From assembly GCA_027922465.2 (NCBI GenBank), contig BQMF02000667.1, positions 93,972 through 157,971 of the forward strand: 64,000 nt of DNA, read 5' to 3'. The stretch is from Turritopsis dohrnii (taxonomy: Eukaryota > Cnidaria > Hydrozoa > Anthoathecata > Oceaniidae). The translations under genes were made by a program, and so were the position numbers. Positions within the stretch are counted from its first letter, which is position 1. Each line of letters opens with the position of its first letter. The notes below the pieces were generated by a model. The model searched no databases. It saw only the letters and a program-made list of their open reading frames with translations, and was not told the origin of the DNA. This document shows positions 45,280-56,628 of the stretch, one piece after another.

Positions 45280-47010
45280 ATATGATTGAATGTTTACAGA
45301 CTGGCTTGCAGTCAAAAGGTTTGTAAATATGTCACCAAATACTTATGTATTTCTTCTTCGAAAGAAAAGAGACAACCTTGATACTTTTCTTTTCAATTAT
45401 TCTCCTATACGTATTTAATACTGGTAGCATAAGATCTGTAGCGAAATCAACATAGGGCTAATGGATTCTCGTACATAGAATTGCCTTCAGTTCAATCGAG
45501 TCATTTTCTTGACGACTCCCTCAGATGGACAAAAGCCTTATAACATATCTTTCCAAAATGAACATCAAAACGGATTCAGACAATTCTTTCAGGTCCAGCA
45601 CGATTATTAACCCAAGAATTTAACTGGATAAAAGAATATTTGCATTAAAGAATAAAGAATTCAACTTGTTTTTTTCATCTTATGTCATCATATGTTGACA
45701 CCCCTTTCGACCCATTGTTCGCGTCAAGACCAAAAAATCGGAAAGCACTCCCACCAACACCGAAGTCGTTGTGTCATATGACATGTATAAGTCATCATGT
45801 TATATAGATAACTGACCTTCTCTTGTACGAAATTGTGTTGAAGCTCGTTGCTTGAAACATGGTTGGGCTATGGAGACACGCACGAGTCAAACCAAAGCGT
45901 TCTCTTGTCTTGTACGAGGTAGTGTCAAAATGTGATGCGTGAAAAAAGGGTTGGGTTATGCAGACACGCACGGACCAAACCAAAGTGACCTTATCTTTTG
46001 TTTGGCTTTTAGTCCTTTCTGTTATTTTCTCGATTAGTTGACATGGCTTTCCGTTAAGTGTTTCATAACATTTCTTGTATTTCTAGTCGTTGGAAATATA
46101 CGTTAAACATGTGGTGGCCTTTGATTACTTTCACGAATACAGGAACAAGAGATATTTTCAGATATTTTCTACTATAGATCTAAGATACGTAATTACTTTC
46201 ATTGATAGTTTTTATCATGTGAACTTTATCCTTAAGACGGCATAATACTACTTAAAATTGCGTTTTGTTCAAAATATGAGGTTTTTGTGTGAAATGTTAG
46301 TTCGCTGTTGATGCAATATCCCTGTCATCACATGCACCTATCGTTTCCAGATTGAGTGGAGTCATCCGTTGACAAGTTATATCATGCACCTCCAAAAAAT
46401 AAAAGTGTTTCATAAATCTCATGATTATACTGTCGCAGTCTCAGGTATTTTAATGCCGTGAAAACGAAAACAAAATTTTCAATTGTTTCTGTTATTAGTT
46501 TCAGAAAGGAATCGATCGAATAGAAGGGCAAGGCTCACTCATACTTGCTTTCAATAAAAATTTCAGTACTACTTTCAAGGACATCCGCAGAATTAATAAG
46601 AAAGAATTCAGTGATGTTTTTTGTTTTGTACAATTTGAAATCATTTATATTAGATAAATATATGGAACAAGAGAATATAATTACGAAAATCAATATAGAC
46701 ATCAAACGTAAAGCTGTCTTCATAAGTAGTGTACATGTGACATTGTCACAAAATCTTATATAATCTAATATACTAATATATACAACGATAAATATTTCAT
46801 CAGTGATGCAGACATAACTGAAAATGGGCAATCTATAATGGAGACCGCCAAAATTAGCAAAGCTAGCAAGCGTGACGGACACCAAGGACATCACAAAACA
46901 ACCACCGGACATCACAGGACAGGACTAACTAAAAACAGGCTGAAAAACAAATAATGTCAGTGTTAATGAGCGAAGCGGGTAAAGAAAAAAATAAAATAAA
47001 CCGAAACAGA
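45280..47010. other. Gene-poor region right of the KDZ gene
   Basis: Contains the tandem repeat at 45821-45994. A hydrophobic minus-strand open frame at 46535-46915 shows no motif and is not called. No terminal inverted repeat of the KDZ element could be paired. Confidence 0.45.
45821..45994. repeat. Two-copy tandem repeat, 87-bp period
   Basis: Both units start TCTTGTACGA (45821 and 45908) and share TGGTTGGGCTATGGAGACAC / GGGTTGGGTTATGCAGACAC followed by GCACG..CAAACCAAAG. Clear but diverged duplication. Confidence 0.75.
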
Positions 47011-47710
47011 TCAAACAATCAAATAGGAGTAATGAAATGTGGATTTAAGAGTAGATTTCAATTGATGCAAAGACAGATCCATCAATTTGGAGTCCTTGAC
47101 TATGGTATGACAAAAGTGCCAAGATAGCATAGACTGGTGTCTAACAGATTTGAGGCCAAAACAGGAAGTTCTAACAAGACTGTAGTTAATGAGTCCTCTG
47201 GTAGAGGCACGAGTATTGTAAGCGTGAGAGAAATCAACTGCAAATGTGTCGTGAGGGTGAGGAGAGTTTAGCATGATAAACAGAATGTAAAAAAGTTACA
47301 TTCTGTATAATGAATTAAGTCAGTAAACTTTGGGGCGTCAAAGACTGTAAAACACATCAAATGAACAGCACAATTTTGCAGAGATGTGATCCGTCGTACA
47401 TACATAGATACAGGTTGACCCCATACTTGTGCACAATAATTTAGGTGTGAGTTAAACAGGGCAAAGTAGATTGAAATGAGGGTCCCTCTGGGTACCATGT
47501 ATCTAAGTTTACATAAAATTCCATTGGCACATTTGAGTTTGACAGCGATACTATCAGTTTGATATTTCCAATTCAAGTTAGAATCAATCAAAATTCCAAG
47601 GTATTTATGCGGTTACTAGGAAACATCCTTTCATCACCAATTGACAATTTAACTTCGAAATCAACATGCTTAGAGGGTTGTTTCAAGATCAGGACAGGAC
47701 AGGAGTCTCA
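47011..47710 (-). pseudogene. LINE reverse-transcriptase C-terminal fragment
   Basis: The minus strand reads KLSIGDERMFPSN near 47650, then IDSNLNWKYQTDSIAVKL, ANGILCKLRYMVPRGTLISI and SHLNYCAQVWGQP. After a shift it has HAYNTRASTRGLINYS and the typical Q/K-rich end (LHQLKSTLKSTF). This order (IDSNLNW, thumb, YxxxVWG, NTR) is the region after the RT core in CR1/L2/jockey-like LINEs. The catalytic core lies outside, so this is a 3' remnant. It differs from the LINE at 7440-10729. Confidence 0.75.
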
Positions 47711-48201
47711 AAATTCCATTTTTAAATAACTTTTGTTTCATTAAACTGATTCAAAACATCCACATTCTCATTTACAATACAGCAATAAAATATCATTGAG
47801 TCACATGGAATTCTTAACTATTATCAATCTTACAAATACAAGTTACAAAACAAAAAACACTCAGGAACATAAGTCTGTTTTTATGGAAATTCTTGGAAAA
47901 ATAATCTTCATTATATTATATACTTGTTATAAAATAACTGCAATGTTCTTCTTTCACTTTTTCTTTTTGTAAAAATGATACCCCTAGTTCCATTATTAAG
48001 TATTTTCTTTTCAATGTTCAATCAATTCAAAAAATGGTGCAAATAATTTCAAAACAAGACTTAAACGGTTTCCATTAGTGTGGATATTTCAGGATGTTAA
48101 GTGAGTTCAACAAGACAGTTAATTCAGTTCAGTGAAATACTATATTTCCTTTTCACAAATACTGAGCTCTGAATTATATGAACTGACTTTCTAAAACCCC
48201 A

Positions 48202-48240
48202 AGTTTTGCCCACAGTTTTGCCCACAAGTTTTGCCCACAG
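48202..48240 (+). repeat. Short tandem repeat AGTTTTGCCCAC, three copies
   Basis: AGTTTTGCCCAC at 48202, 48214 and 48227 with one spacer A before the third copy. Confidence 0.85.
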
Positions 48241-48461
48241 CAGTAGCAAACCCCAAACACAACCTTTGCCAATAGAGAAAGAGAGCAAACCAATGAGATG
48301 CCAACACTGCACAGGGAAGCAAGAAGGACAAAAGGGTGTAGGTAATGCAACTATCAAGAGAAAAACTCACTGGATCCACACTTATGTCCTGCCTACCATG
48401 GCTGGAGACTACCATAATAGTATCTCAGAATGTAAACAATCTTATTATAATAATCCGCGAT

Positions 48462-48565
48462 TGTGCATACCACTTTTATTTTAGAGAGTGACATATTTGT
48501 TTTTTTTTCACGGTCAAAACCTTCTTATTTTTTCCCTTTTCGTCGTAAAACCACGTCAAGGCGAG
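48462..48565 (+). repeat. Dispersed repeat, partner at 55405-55508
   Basis: About 104 bases from TGTGCATACC through CACGGTCAAAACCTTCTTAT to CGTCAAGGCGAG match 55405-55508 in the same orientation with few differences. It is followed directly by the other repeat (48587-48710), so the two may be parts of one longer element. Confidence 0.85.
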
Positions 48566-48586
48566 AACGCTTTTTTTGGTTTTCCG

Positions 48587-48710
48587 CGATTAGTATATGC
48601 TCCTCCGTTTTGTTATTTTTGGTTTGCGCAGTGGAAATCAGCCAAAAAACGTCTTTGGAGGAGTGCGAGCAATGCAATGTTAATCGTTCGAAATTTGTCA
48701 ACGATCATTT
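48587..48710 (+). repeat. Dispersed repeat, partner at 22268-22392
   Basis: Same-orientation copy of 22268-22392 (CGATTAGTATATGCTCCTCC to AACGATCATTT). Confidence 0.75.
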
Positions 48711-51364
48711 CGTGAGCAAGAAACTTCGCGAAGAAGACGTGTTTCTTTTTGTATACGAATATTTTAATTTAAATTTGATTGTTTTAGGCAGCAAATCGAC
48801 GAAAGAACTGACGAAGAAACACAGGTTTGTATGCACGAAGGTATTGTTATTATTATAAAACGTTTTATTATCGTTTGTTTACAATGAAAAATCATATTTA
48901 GACATACAGAAGAAGTGCAGTGAAGTTTTTAAAAATTAGCTGCAGAAAGATCAAACGAACAAAAGGTATTATTATAAAACTGTTATTTTTGATTAATAGA
49001 AGAACAAGTTAGTATTTAAATGTATTTAAATGTTTGTTTACGTTTTAGTTATCAATTTATTGTTAAACTTTTATTGTTATTGTATTTTAGATTTTATTTT
49101 AGATTAATAAAAGAACAGGTATAACCACATGCTTAGGTGAGTTTTTAAACAGATGTTGTTTTTTATATATAGGTTTTTTCAGAGGAAAACGAAACGAAGA
49201 ACGAGATGAAGAAAGTCTATTTTTATTTTACGAGCTGTTTACGTATTTCTTTTTATAGTTATCAAATAGTTATGGGAGTGCAGCAGTAGAGTAGTGTAGA
49301 TGAAGTTGAAGTTGTTTAAAAATGGCTGCAGAAAGGATGCTGTTTATTTACATTGGTGAAGAAAATGGTTTTACTTCTTTTTCGGAGAGAAATTGTTTGG
49401 AAAAGATATCAAGTAATATACGTAAGTACATGAGTCAAACGGATTTAGTAAATACAGCGTTAAAAGAGAGTAAAAACAGAGTTAAAACGATCAAATCATT
49501 AAGATGCATGTCCCTCGAGCAGTTAATGATTTGTTTTGGTAACGAAGTTGCTGTTCCTTATTTTATTTAATTCAAAATGGCTCCACAGTTATGAAGTGAA
49601 GTTACGAAGAAAGCATTTTTATGACTTTCACTGTATAAAAATGGTATTGGAATTTCAATAGAAAGCAAAGAGAAAGTGTATCTTTACATTAGGAAAGTAT
49701 GCTGGAAAGTTAATCGAGTGTTATTAATTTGTTTACAGGTATGAAATACAGAAAGTAAAAGAGTTTAGAAGTGTTTGATAATGGCTACAGAACATGATCA
49801 ATATTGTTTACTATCATGATGATGTGAATTGGTATTGAAAGGTAAAGTTATCTAAACTAAATAGTTAACTAAATAGTATCTATTTAGTTAAACACAGTTA
49901 GATTAGTGGATAAATAAAGGATAAGAGGGATGTTTAGTTTACTGTTGTGTTTTGAATTTTCCAGCAGAGAGGAGCTTTGAACTGGAAATAAAAAATGGCT
50001 CCACAAATGTTTTCATATGTTAAAAATTTTTCAGCTATACTAATTCTGTCATCACGTTTGTGTTTTTAATTATTATTTTTAAGGTTAATACATTTTCAAA
50101 GTTTCTTTTACTTTGTTTTGTTTTTCTTTAGATTTCGTCATAGCATGATTAGGTTTTTTGTTTATGTTTTTTTAATGTTTTGATCTGTTAAAATAGAAAT
50201 GAAGCACATGATGGGTTATAATGTCGAGAGGGTTACTTAAGATTTACTTACTTAATGACTGTGCAATGAAACTATCTTACAAAAAATAAGTGTTGTTGGC
50301 TGTATTTTTCTTAAGTTTATATTTTATCGCGTTTATGCATATTTTGTGTTATGGTAATCGTTTACATACTATGCCTAGGTATATAACTTTGAATTTATGA
50401 TTTTATTTGTGACTTTTTATCGTTTGTGTAAATTTTTCTTCTTAGTTATTGTTTTTAGGATAAATATGTACTTGAATTTCCTTTTTTTTTTGTTTCTTTT
50501 TTTTTTCGGTATTACAATTGAAACATTATTCTTTTAGGCAATAATAAAAAAAGCATAAAGAAATGAATCTCATGGTTTTAATCATGATGTTGATGGTTTT
50601 GGGAAGAACTAACTACATCATTTCAAAAATTCATTAATGGTTGCAGTCCAGAAGTAACTTTTGAACAAAAGAAAAAGTTGGAAGGTATCATTTTTGTAAT
50701 ATTATTCAATGTTTGGTTTTGTATGTCTTAGTAAACAGTTCTGTGTTATATATTGCATATTTTTAAATTAAAGTTACTTCTCTTCTGCGTATGAATATAT
50801 ATTCTGAGCCATGTTGCTATTTGTTTCTGTTTTAAGTTTTCTGAATGTAAGAAATGAATTAAAAAATTAATGCCTGAAAAGAAACTTTTCCAAGAATTAA
50901 ATTCTGCGACACAACGCATACTGAACATGGGTGGCGAGCGACGCCTCCTGGGATGTTTTTGAGTTGCGATTCTATGATTTATTTTTTCGTCACAGGGTAC
51001 GTACACAGGAATGGTGGATTTGACCTAATGTTTTCGAAGTTAAGTTCGGTAAAAAGTTTTTACCCGGGATACTAGTAGATTTATATAATCAATATATGTA
51101 CACATCCTATACAATACTAGTTATATTCTTTCCTACATACACTCCAACTTAAAAAGGTGTGTACATCTGATGCATCATCCAACATTCATCCATATGATTC
51201 ATATATATAGTCCATAAAATCCATAAAATCCATAATAAGGAAACCAGGAAACGTAAATCAAAAACATTACTCGTAACTAGTACAAAACCTACCAAATGTA
51301 AAATACATAAATCATCATATCGCATTAACTTGTATGAAACTTGCATTATATGGAGTTACCAATT

Positions 51365-51423
51365 ATCAGCGGAAGAAATAATTAAAACACAGTTTTTCTC
51401 AATACTCAGAGTTTCATGCTCTC
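51365..51423 (-). repeat. Penelope-like element terminal remnant
   Basis: Matches 38852-38910 almost exactly (ATCAGCGGAAGAAATAAT to TTTCATGCTCTC on the plus strand). The hammerhead's GAAA and helix I halves are present, but the CTGACGA core is replaced by unrelated sequence. This is a solo piece of the element 1 terminus, with no RT next to it. Confidence 0.8.
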
Positions 51424-52880
51424 TTCAATCTTCAATCTCAGGATTGTTGTTCTTCTTGATATCCAACAGGACTGTGAGGAGAAGGATTTGGATCTTCACT
51501 GTATTCAAACATCATAGAAAGAAGAAGGAGGACCATGTTGATGATGTTGATGTTGGCTTCTTGTAGATGGTGTTAGATATAGATGAAAGAAGATATAAAA
51601 TGTAAAGTTGAACAAGGCACCTCGGAGTGTGTTATGTCCTTAAGATGTTATTGACAAGATACCATAACAGCATAACTATAGCAGCAGTATATATAAAAAA
51701 AACAAAATTAGGTCAGAGTATAACATCAAAAAACTCTTTTGGTCATCACATGGGTGCAGAACCAAACTGAGGAAATTCAACGTAGAGACAGGTTGTACAT
51801 TTTGACATAGTCAACATATGTTTCCATAATATAATTCTAATATTTGTTCTGGCCATCTACATTAGCATCTCATAAATTTCCTTTACCCTATTTTCATGCC
51901 TCGTCCATTTCCTAGAATACAGTGATATATACCCCATAATAAATACACTTAGTGTGGTATGCACCCAAGCTTTTACTCATCATGGTGTTCGAAAGAGGTT
52001 TTCATTGAAATGTTCAAACTGAAATACAAAGTAATGACTTATAAATACTTTGAAAAAAAAGTTGAAATTTGACAAAGTTAAAATTCTAATCCTAAGCCTA
52101 AGTCACTGCTACAAAACAACATAGCTGCCAATAGAAAATAAAAGCAAACACTGAAATGCAAAAACAAAAGAGAACTCACCAGCTGGCCTTAAAGTAGAAG
52201 CTGGGTGCGATGAGCCAGTGATGTACAAAATACAAATGTACAAATGTGAGTTGAAAATTAAAGTCTGTTCATAAATTATATGCACTGATTTCAGCTTTTA
52301 TATAAAAACCAGGCTCAAGGGAATTTATGTAATTTGTTAAATCTGGTTTCCACATGGTAACTGAAATTAGTGCACATATTTTTTGAACAGACTTTAAGTC
52401 GATTTATAAACTTGAATCAAGATTGAGTTGATTTGTGTTTAAGTGTCTGGCTACTTGAATTTATAAACTTTGTTCATCCAACCTTTCTCTCACTCATCCT
52501 CACCCTATGAGTGTCAAAGCAGATTGGGTAGTGATTACTCAAAACGTAGAATGTTTTATACTAGAGAGTGATAATTGCTCCACAATTATACAAACAATAG
52601 AAATACTAAATAAAAGAAAAGTGTGAAATATAATTACTCTAGATGACATGATTTGATAGATGACATGGCAGTGACAAGATGGTAGATTGAGAGGTGTGAC
52701 CACTCCACCACTGTGTGGAAGTGAGAAAATGAAAGTGTAAGGGTTGTGACATATGCTATGGACTAATGAGAAAATGATAGTAGTTGGATATGATAGATGG
52801 AGTGATGGATGATGATAAATGTTGAGAGAAATTTACACAAAAATGAAATGAAATTATTAGTACCGTACTGTCTGTACAAC
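51424..52880. other. Probable BEL 3' LTR region with small MITE
   Basis: No gene. The minus-strand LTR of the BEL fragment should run leftward from 52881 (TGTTGTACAG after a purine tract); its far end could not be fixed because no second LTR copy is in the window. The hairpin element at 52258-52397 lies within. Confidence 0.4.
52258..52397. mobile_element. 140-bp hairpin MITE
   Basis: TTAAAGTCTGTTCATAAATT at the left pairs with the reverse complement of the right end (..TTTTTTGAACAGACTTTAA). The inner GCACTGATTTCAG and CTGAAATTAGTGC also pair, giving a near-continuous 35-bp stem. The outer TTAA or TA may be the target duplication. Confidence 0.75.
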
Positions 52881-52890
52881 ACTCCCCCAT
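52881..52890 (-). promoter_or_regulatory. Polypurine tract and LTR start of BEL element
   Basis: On the minus strand ATGGGGGAG is followed directly by TGTTGTACAG, the expected purine tract then 5'-TG of a 3' LTR. Supported by position a short way downstream of the pol coding end. Confidence 0.5.
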
Positions 52891-52929
52891 GGAGGCTTTA
52901 AATTTCTTGAATAAATTTAGCATGTGGGC

Positions 52930-54770
52930 TTAACTTAACATTTCAATATTGTTCATATTTTTTACTTCAACACAACAGGGACTGAACCATGTGCAGTATT
53001 CATCAATTTCATCAACAGAGTGTATCAGCATGAGATTCACAAGAAGTTTCTTCATTTTTATTTCAATACTATCCTTTGACTGCTCGACTGCAGTGATGAT
53101 ACTGTACTGGTACGTACATGAGATGACTGAATCAACTTGGTGAATAGGGCGACATCTCCTATTTTCAAATTGATATCACTGTAGAACCATTTCCTTTGCT
53201 CCATCAGACGTGGAACGTGATTCAATAACCATGTATCAAAGATTTTGAGATTTTCCTTCAAGCAGTCTATTCGGTGTGATAAGATCAAGATTTTCAACAT
53301 CAACCTTTGAACCAACACCAATTGGCAAATCATTGATGCTGTTTTCCATGTTGGATGAGAGTGTCTCCCACTGCATCAGTGATAGGTGGTGGTGATGTAT
53401 GTTCTTGTGAATTGAAGCATTCATCTTCTTGATTTTCCTGTCAAACTTGCCATTCATATTGTGCCCTCCGACTGGGCACACTTGGAAGTCAACAGATACA
53501 CATTGGTTGTGTTGATGTTGAAGGTCTTTGACGCTTATCTTCATGCTGTCACATCCTTTGATTAGTTGACTTCCACTATCACACAGTAGCTTCTTGGGAA
53601 AGCCATAGCTGCTGGCAAATCGAATGGATAACATTATGAATGCATCTGCTGAGTAGTCATCCATGACTTTGATGCCAATAGCTGAGGTGATGCAGCAGCA
53701 AAAAACTCCTAACCAGATCTTCACAGTGGTTCTCTTATGTAGAGCTGAGTAGGCTTGATATGGTCCGGAGAGGTCAACTTGCTATGGAGTTGTTGACAAT
53801 CTGGTATTGGACCCATCACTGTTTCAACTGACTTCCTGTTGAGATAGCGACATCTCTCACATTTCTTTCGGATTGATGTGACTAAAGAGCGTCCTTCGAT
53901 GACAAACACTTTTCCATGATGAATCTGAGGGTAGTCTCTACAACAAAATGCTTGACAACGGGATGATTCCAACTTCATTCCTCCAACAGAAATTCCTCCA
54001 ACAGAAATTGTCTCAGCGAGAGCAGCAGGTGGATCTTTGCCAGAGAAGCAGACACCTTTGAGCTGGAATCTGCCTGTGTTCAACACAACCTCTATTTCAT
54101 CAGCTCTTTTGTGTGCTTGCTTGACAGTATTATCACCAGTGACAGCATCCATCATCCACGAATGTGTCATTATCAACAACTTCTTTGACTTCACTTCAGG
54201 ATATTGGTCATGACTACCAGTCAGGGACAACCGTAAATAGAGGGATCCCGTAGTTACGGGATGTGAATTGTACATACTGTAATTACGCGATGACTACAAT
54301 GGCGTGCATACTGTAATTACACGAACACAAAAAATCAGCCCAATTACATGTGACAATGGCAGATTTAAAAGAACTTGTGGTTGCATAAATCATGATTAGT
54401 GGTCTTATGACGAGCTATTTGAAACTCGTAGCATTTAGAAATCCAGACTATTCGCCATTTTAATTTACCACTGCTAGAAAACTGCTGATTTTAGAAAAAG
54501 TTGCCGCGGAAAGGTCACACATCGCGGCGTTAAAATGTTGAGAAATTCCCTAAGGTTTAAGATAAAAAAAGTTCCAAGTCTTGCAGGGGAAGTGTGTTCA
54601 TCGTAGATTCAAAACAAACAAAATTCCTTTAATTGCGGGATGTATCCCGTAATTACGGGATCCCTCTATTTACAGTTGTCCCTGACTGACTACTGAACTC
54701 TGGCGACCTTGAAGTGTATACTCAACCTGATTCACACTTGGGTGGACACCGAATATCAATGTCATTATCA
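52930..54770 (-). pseudogene. BEL/Pao retrotransposon pol fragment
   Basis: Minus strand. From the right it reads a conserved pol piece (MTHSWMMDAVTGDNTVKQAH, RFQLKGVCFSGKDPPAAL). It passes abruptly, over a short tandem duplication (ISVGG twice), to the integrase zinc region (HHGKVFVIEGRSLVTSIRKK, CERCRYLNRKSVETVMGP). After a shift near 53745 the integrase core has IKVMDDYSADAFI (Asp), LLCDSGSQLIKG (Asp), VCPVGGHNMNGKFDRKI (Glu expected nearby), and the conserved VDVENLDLITPNRLL tail. RT motifs and RNase H are absent, so a large internal deletion fused the two parts. The 471-bp MITE at 54218-54688 interrupts the rightmost coding part. Non-functional LTR retrotransposon. Confidence 0.75.
54218..54688. 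mobile_element. 471-bp inverted-repeat MITE with ACTAC duplication
   Basis: The left end CAGTCAGGGACAACCGTAAA and the reverse complement of the right end match for about 45 bases, including AGAGGGATCCCGTA and TTACGGGAT. ACTAC flanks both ends (54213-54217 and 54689-54693). The inner ends contain further CCCGTAATTACGGG-type palindromes. It carries no gene and lies in the BEL pol fragment. Confidence 0.85.
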
Positions 54771-54779
54771 TGTATAATG

Positions 54780-55404
54780 ATTATCATATATATATATACT
54801 TTTTCAACAGTTACAGACCCAGATCCTCTTTTTTAATTATCCTTAATTTTTCTCACAGTATATAAGTTCATGCATGGGATGATGGCTCAATACAAAACTC
54901 GTGTGGCTGTGTATGCTGAGTACAAATACAGGAAAAAGGCAAGCAAAATTGGAATCAACTCCTTCTTGGATGCACAGATATTTCATTTTTATCAAATCAA
55001 ATAGAAAACAAAAAGCAGAAAACGTCATTTGCAACTATTATTAATGCAAAATCTACTGGATGACTCTGACCGCTCCTTCCATCTTATTTAACCTTCGCAC
55101 ATGTTTTGTGTAAGTCAATCATGTCGCCCATTCATCGTATACGTCAGTATAAATATGTGCGGATTTCCCCTCATCCCATGTATGCTACTTCCAACACCAT
55201 TATTGATAAATGACCAAGACTAGTATGTTTTACAGCCTGTTTACCGTCTCTTTTAGGTGATCAGAAATTGAAACTTAGACGGCCTCATAGATTCCAATTG
55301 TATTATAAAACAATAGATATTTGAATAGATTTAAAATTCAATGTGACTCTTTCTCTTTCTCGTATCTCTATGGCTACACATAATCTATATATACTAATTC
55401 GCTT
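54780..55404. other. Non-coding stretch
   Basis: No gene recognised. A TA-rich run lies near 54785-54800 and the 37-bp exact repeat (inverted partner at 12103-12139) at 55337-55373. Confidence 0.45.
55337..55373 (-). repeat. 37-bp exact repeat, inverted partner of 12103-12139
   Basis: Reverse complement of 12103-12139 over 37 bases without mismatch. Confidence 0.75.
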
Positions 55405-55508
55405 TGTGCATCCCACTTTTATTTTAGAGAGTGATATATTTGTTTTTTTTGCACGGTCAAAACCTTCTTATTTTTTCCCTTTTTGTCGTAAAACCACGCC
55501 AAAGCGAG
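55405..55508 (+). repeat. Dispersed repeat, partner at 48462-48565
   Basis: Same-orientation copy of 48462-48565, ending in AAAACCACGCCAAAGCGAG. Confidence 0.85.
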
Positions 55509-55523
55509 AGTGATTTTTTTAAT

Positions 55524-55690
55524 GTTACGTAATCTAAGTGTGACGTTTCTTTCGGGAGACCAACACAATGCGCATAAAACTGCGTAGAGGCCGAGAGACG
55601 CTTTTTTAAAGTTACGTAATCAGTATACACGTACACAAGTATACGTAATCGAAGTGTGACGTTTCTTTTGGGAAACCTATACAATGCGCA
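55524..55690 (+). repeat. Direct repeats of a 49-bp CG-containing unit
   Basis: TTACGTAATCTAAGTGTGAC..CACAATGCGCAT at 55524-55572 recurs at about 55642-55690, with a third partial TTACGTAATC near 55612. TGACGT and TACGTA words resemble CRE-type sites, so a promoter or enhancer function is conceivable but unproven. Confidence 0.65.
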
Positions 55691-55908
55691 TTTATTTTGA
55701 TTTATTTTGATTGTTTTGATTGACGTGATGCTTTTGAACCAATCAAAATTGTTTTGCAGAATCGGGCAAACTATAGCAACCAATTCGTTTAGAAAATAAA
55801 CAAATTTGATAATTTGTTATTGAGTGCAGCTACGCGAGTGTAACAAAAGAATTTAAATAAAAGAACAATAGATATTGTTTATATTTAATCGAAAAATACG
55901 TAAATGAG

Positions 55909-56385
55909 GTGAGATTTGTTTATTTGTTTTCATTACGACTGTTTTTCCAGTCTTTTTAATGGAACATTCATCCAGTTTCATCTGTCTGTTCATAGTTCCC
56001 CTACATTGTTTGGGAAAGAACTGTTAGTTTAGCCACTGTCAGCATCTTCTATCTGCATTCATTTTATTTGTTCATTTTATTTGTTGTTGTTAGGGTTGTC
56101 GTCTTACGTTAGTTTTGCTGCGCACAGACTACGCCAACGAAGTGAGATCTGTTTATTTATTTTCAGTTTAATTTAAAAATGGTAAACTTTACGACGGTTT
56201 TTCCAAACTTTTAAGTTGAATGAACTTTTCTGTTATGTTCATTTTTCCTCTACAGTGTTTGGGAAAGAACTATTTGTCAGTTTGGCCGTGGTTAGAACCC
56301 TTTGTTTATGTTTTTAACCTATTACTTTTCTAACACGTTTTCTATCTGCATTCCAGGTTCGTCTTTTGTACGTTATAATTTTTGC
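55909..56385 (+). repeat. Degenerate tandem duplication, 233-bp period
   Basis: GTGAGATTTGTTTATTT (55909) and GTGAGATCTGTTTATTT (56142) start two units. They share TTTTTCCA, TGTTTGGGAAAGAACT and TCTATCTGCATTC in the same order. It lies immediately upstream of the Helitron coding region and may be part of its 5' region. Confidence 0.7.
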
Positions 56386-56628
56386 CAGTTCATTTCCAAA
56401 AGACTTTCGTTCTTAGATAGAAAGGTTTGTTGAAGAATATTTATCACAGTTTCGACTATTTCTTTGTATTTCGTATTAGTCAGTTTGCTTCTGCTTCTGC
56501 CTAGATTTGTGCTGTTTATTCACAGTGGGTAGCTATCTCTTTCTTTTTGTTGTTTTAGTGTTTCTGAACTGTGATGTTTAATATAAGAGGCACTAATATT
56601 ATTCCTGGCTTCCAAGCAGTTTTTAGGA

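Larger units (their letters stand above)
47711..51364. other. Long gene-poor AT-rich region
   Basis: No convincing gene in 3.6 kb. Contents: a short tandem repeat at 48202-48240, two dispersed repeats (48462-48565 and 48587-48710), and several blocks around 48900-50000 that each contain AAAATGGCTSCAGA-like words, suggesting an old degenerate repeat. A small frame at 49322-49570 begins MAAERMLFIYIGEENG but has no recognised domain. CCATAAAAT occurs three times in a row near 51212. Confidence 0.45.

Noticed and set aside
46535..46915. 126-codon hydrophobic minus-strand frame
   Set aside because: Hydrophobicity follows from T-rich DNA; no start context, family motif or neighbour support.
48206..48484. 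Frame with a CxxC pair (CQHCTGKQEG)
   Set aside because: Starts in a simple tandem repeat and has only one cysteine pair; too little for a zinc-finger call.
49322..49570. 82-codon frame starting MAAERMLFIYIGEENG
   Set aside because: Lies in a series of old repeats that each contain AAAATGGCT; no conserved domain recognised.
51330..51566. Plus-strand frame over the Penelope-like remnant
   Set aside because: Opposite strand of a known repeat end; no independent support.
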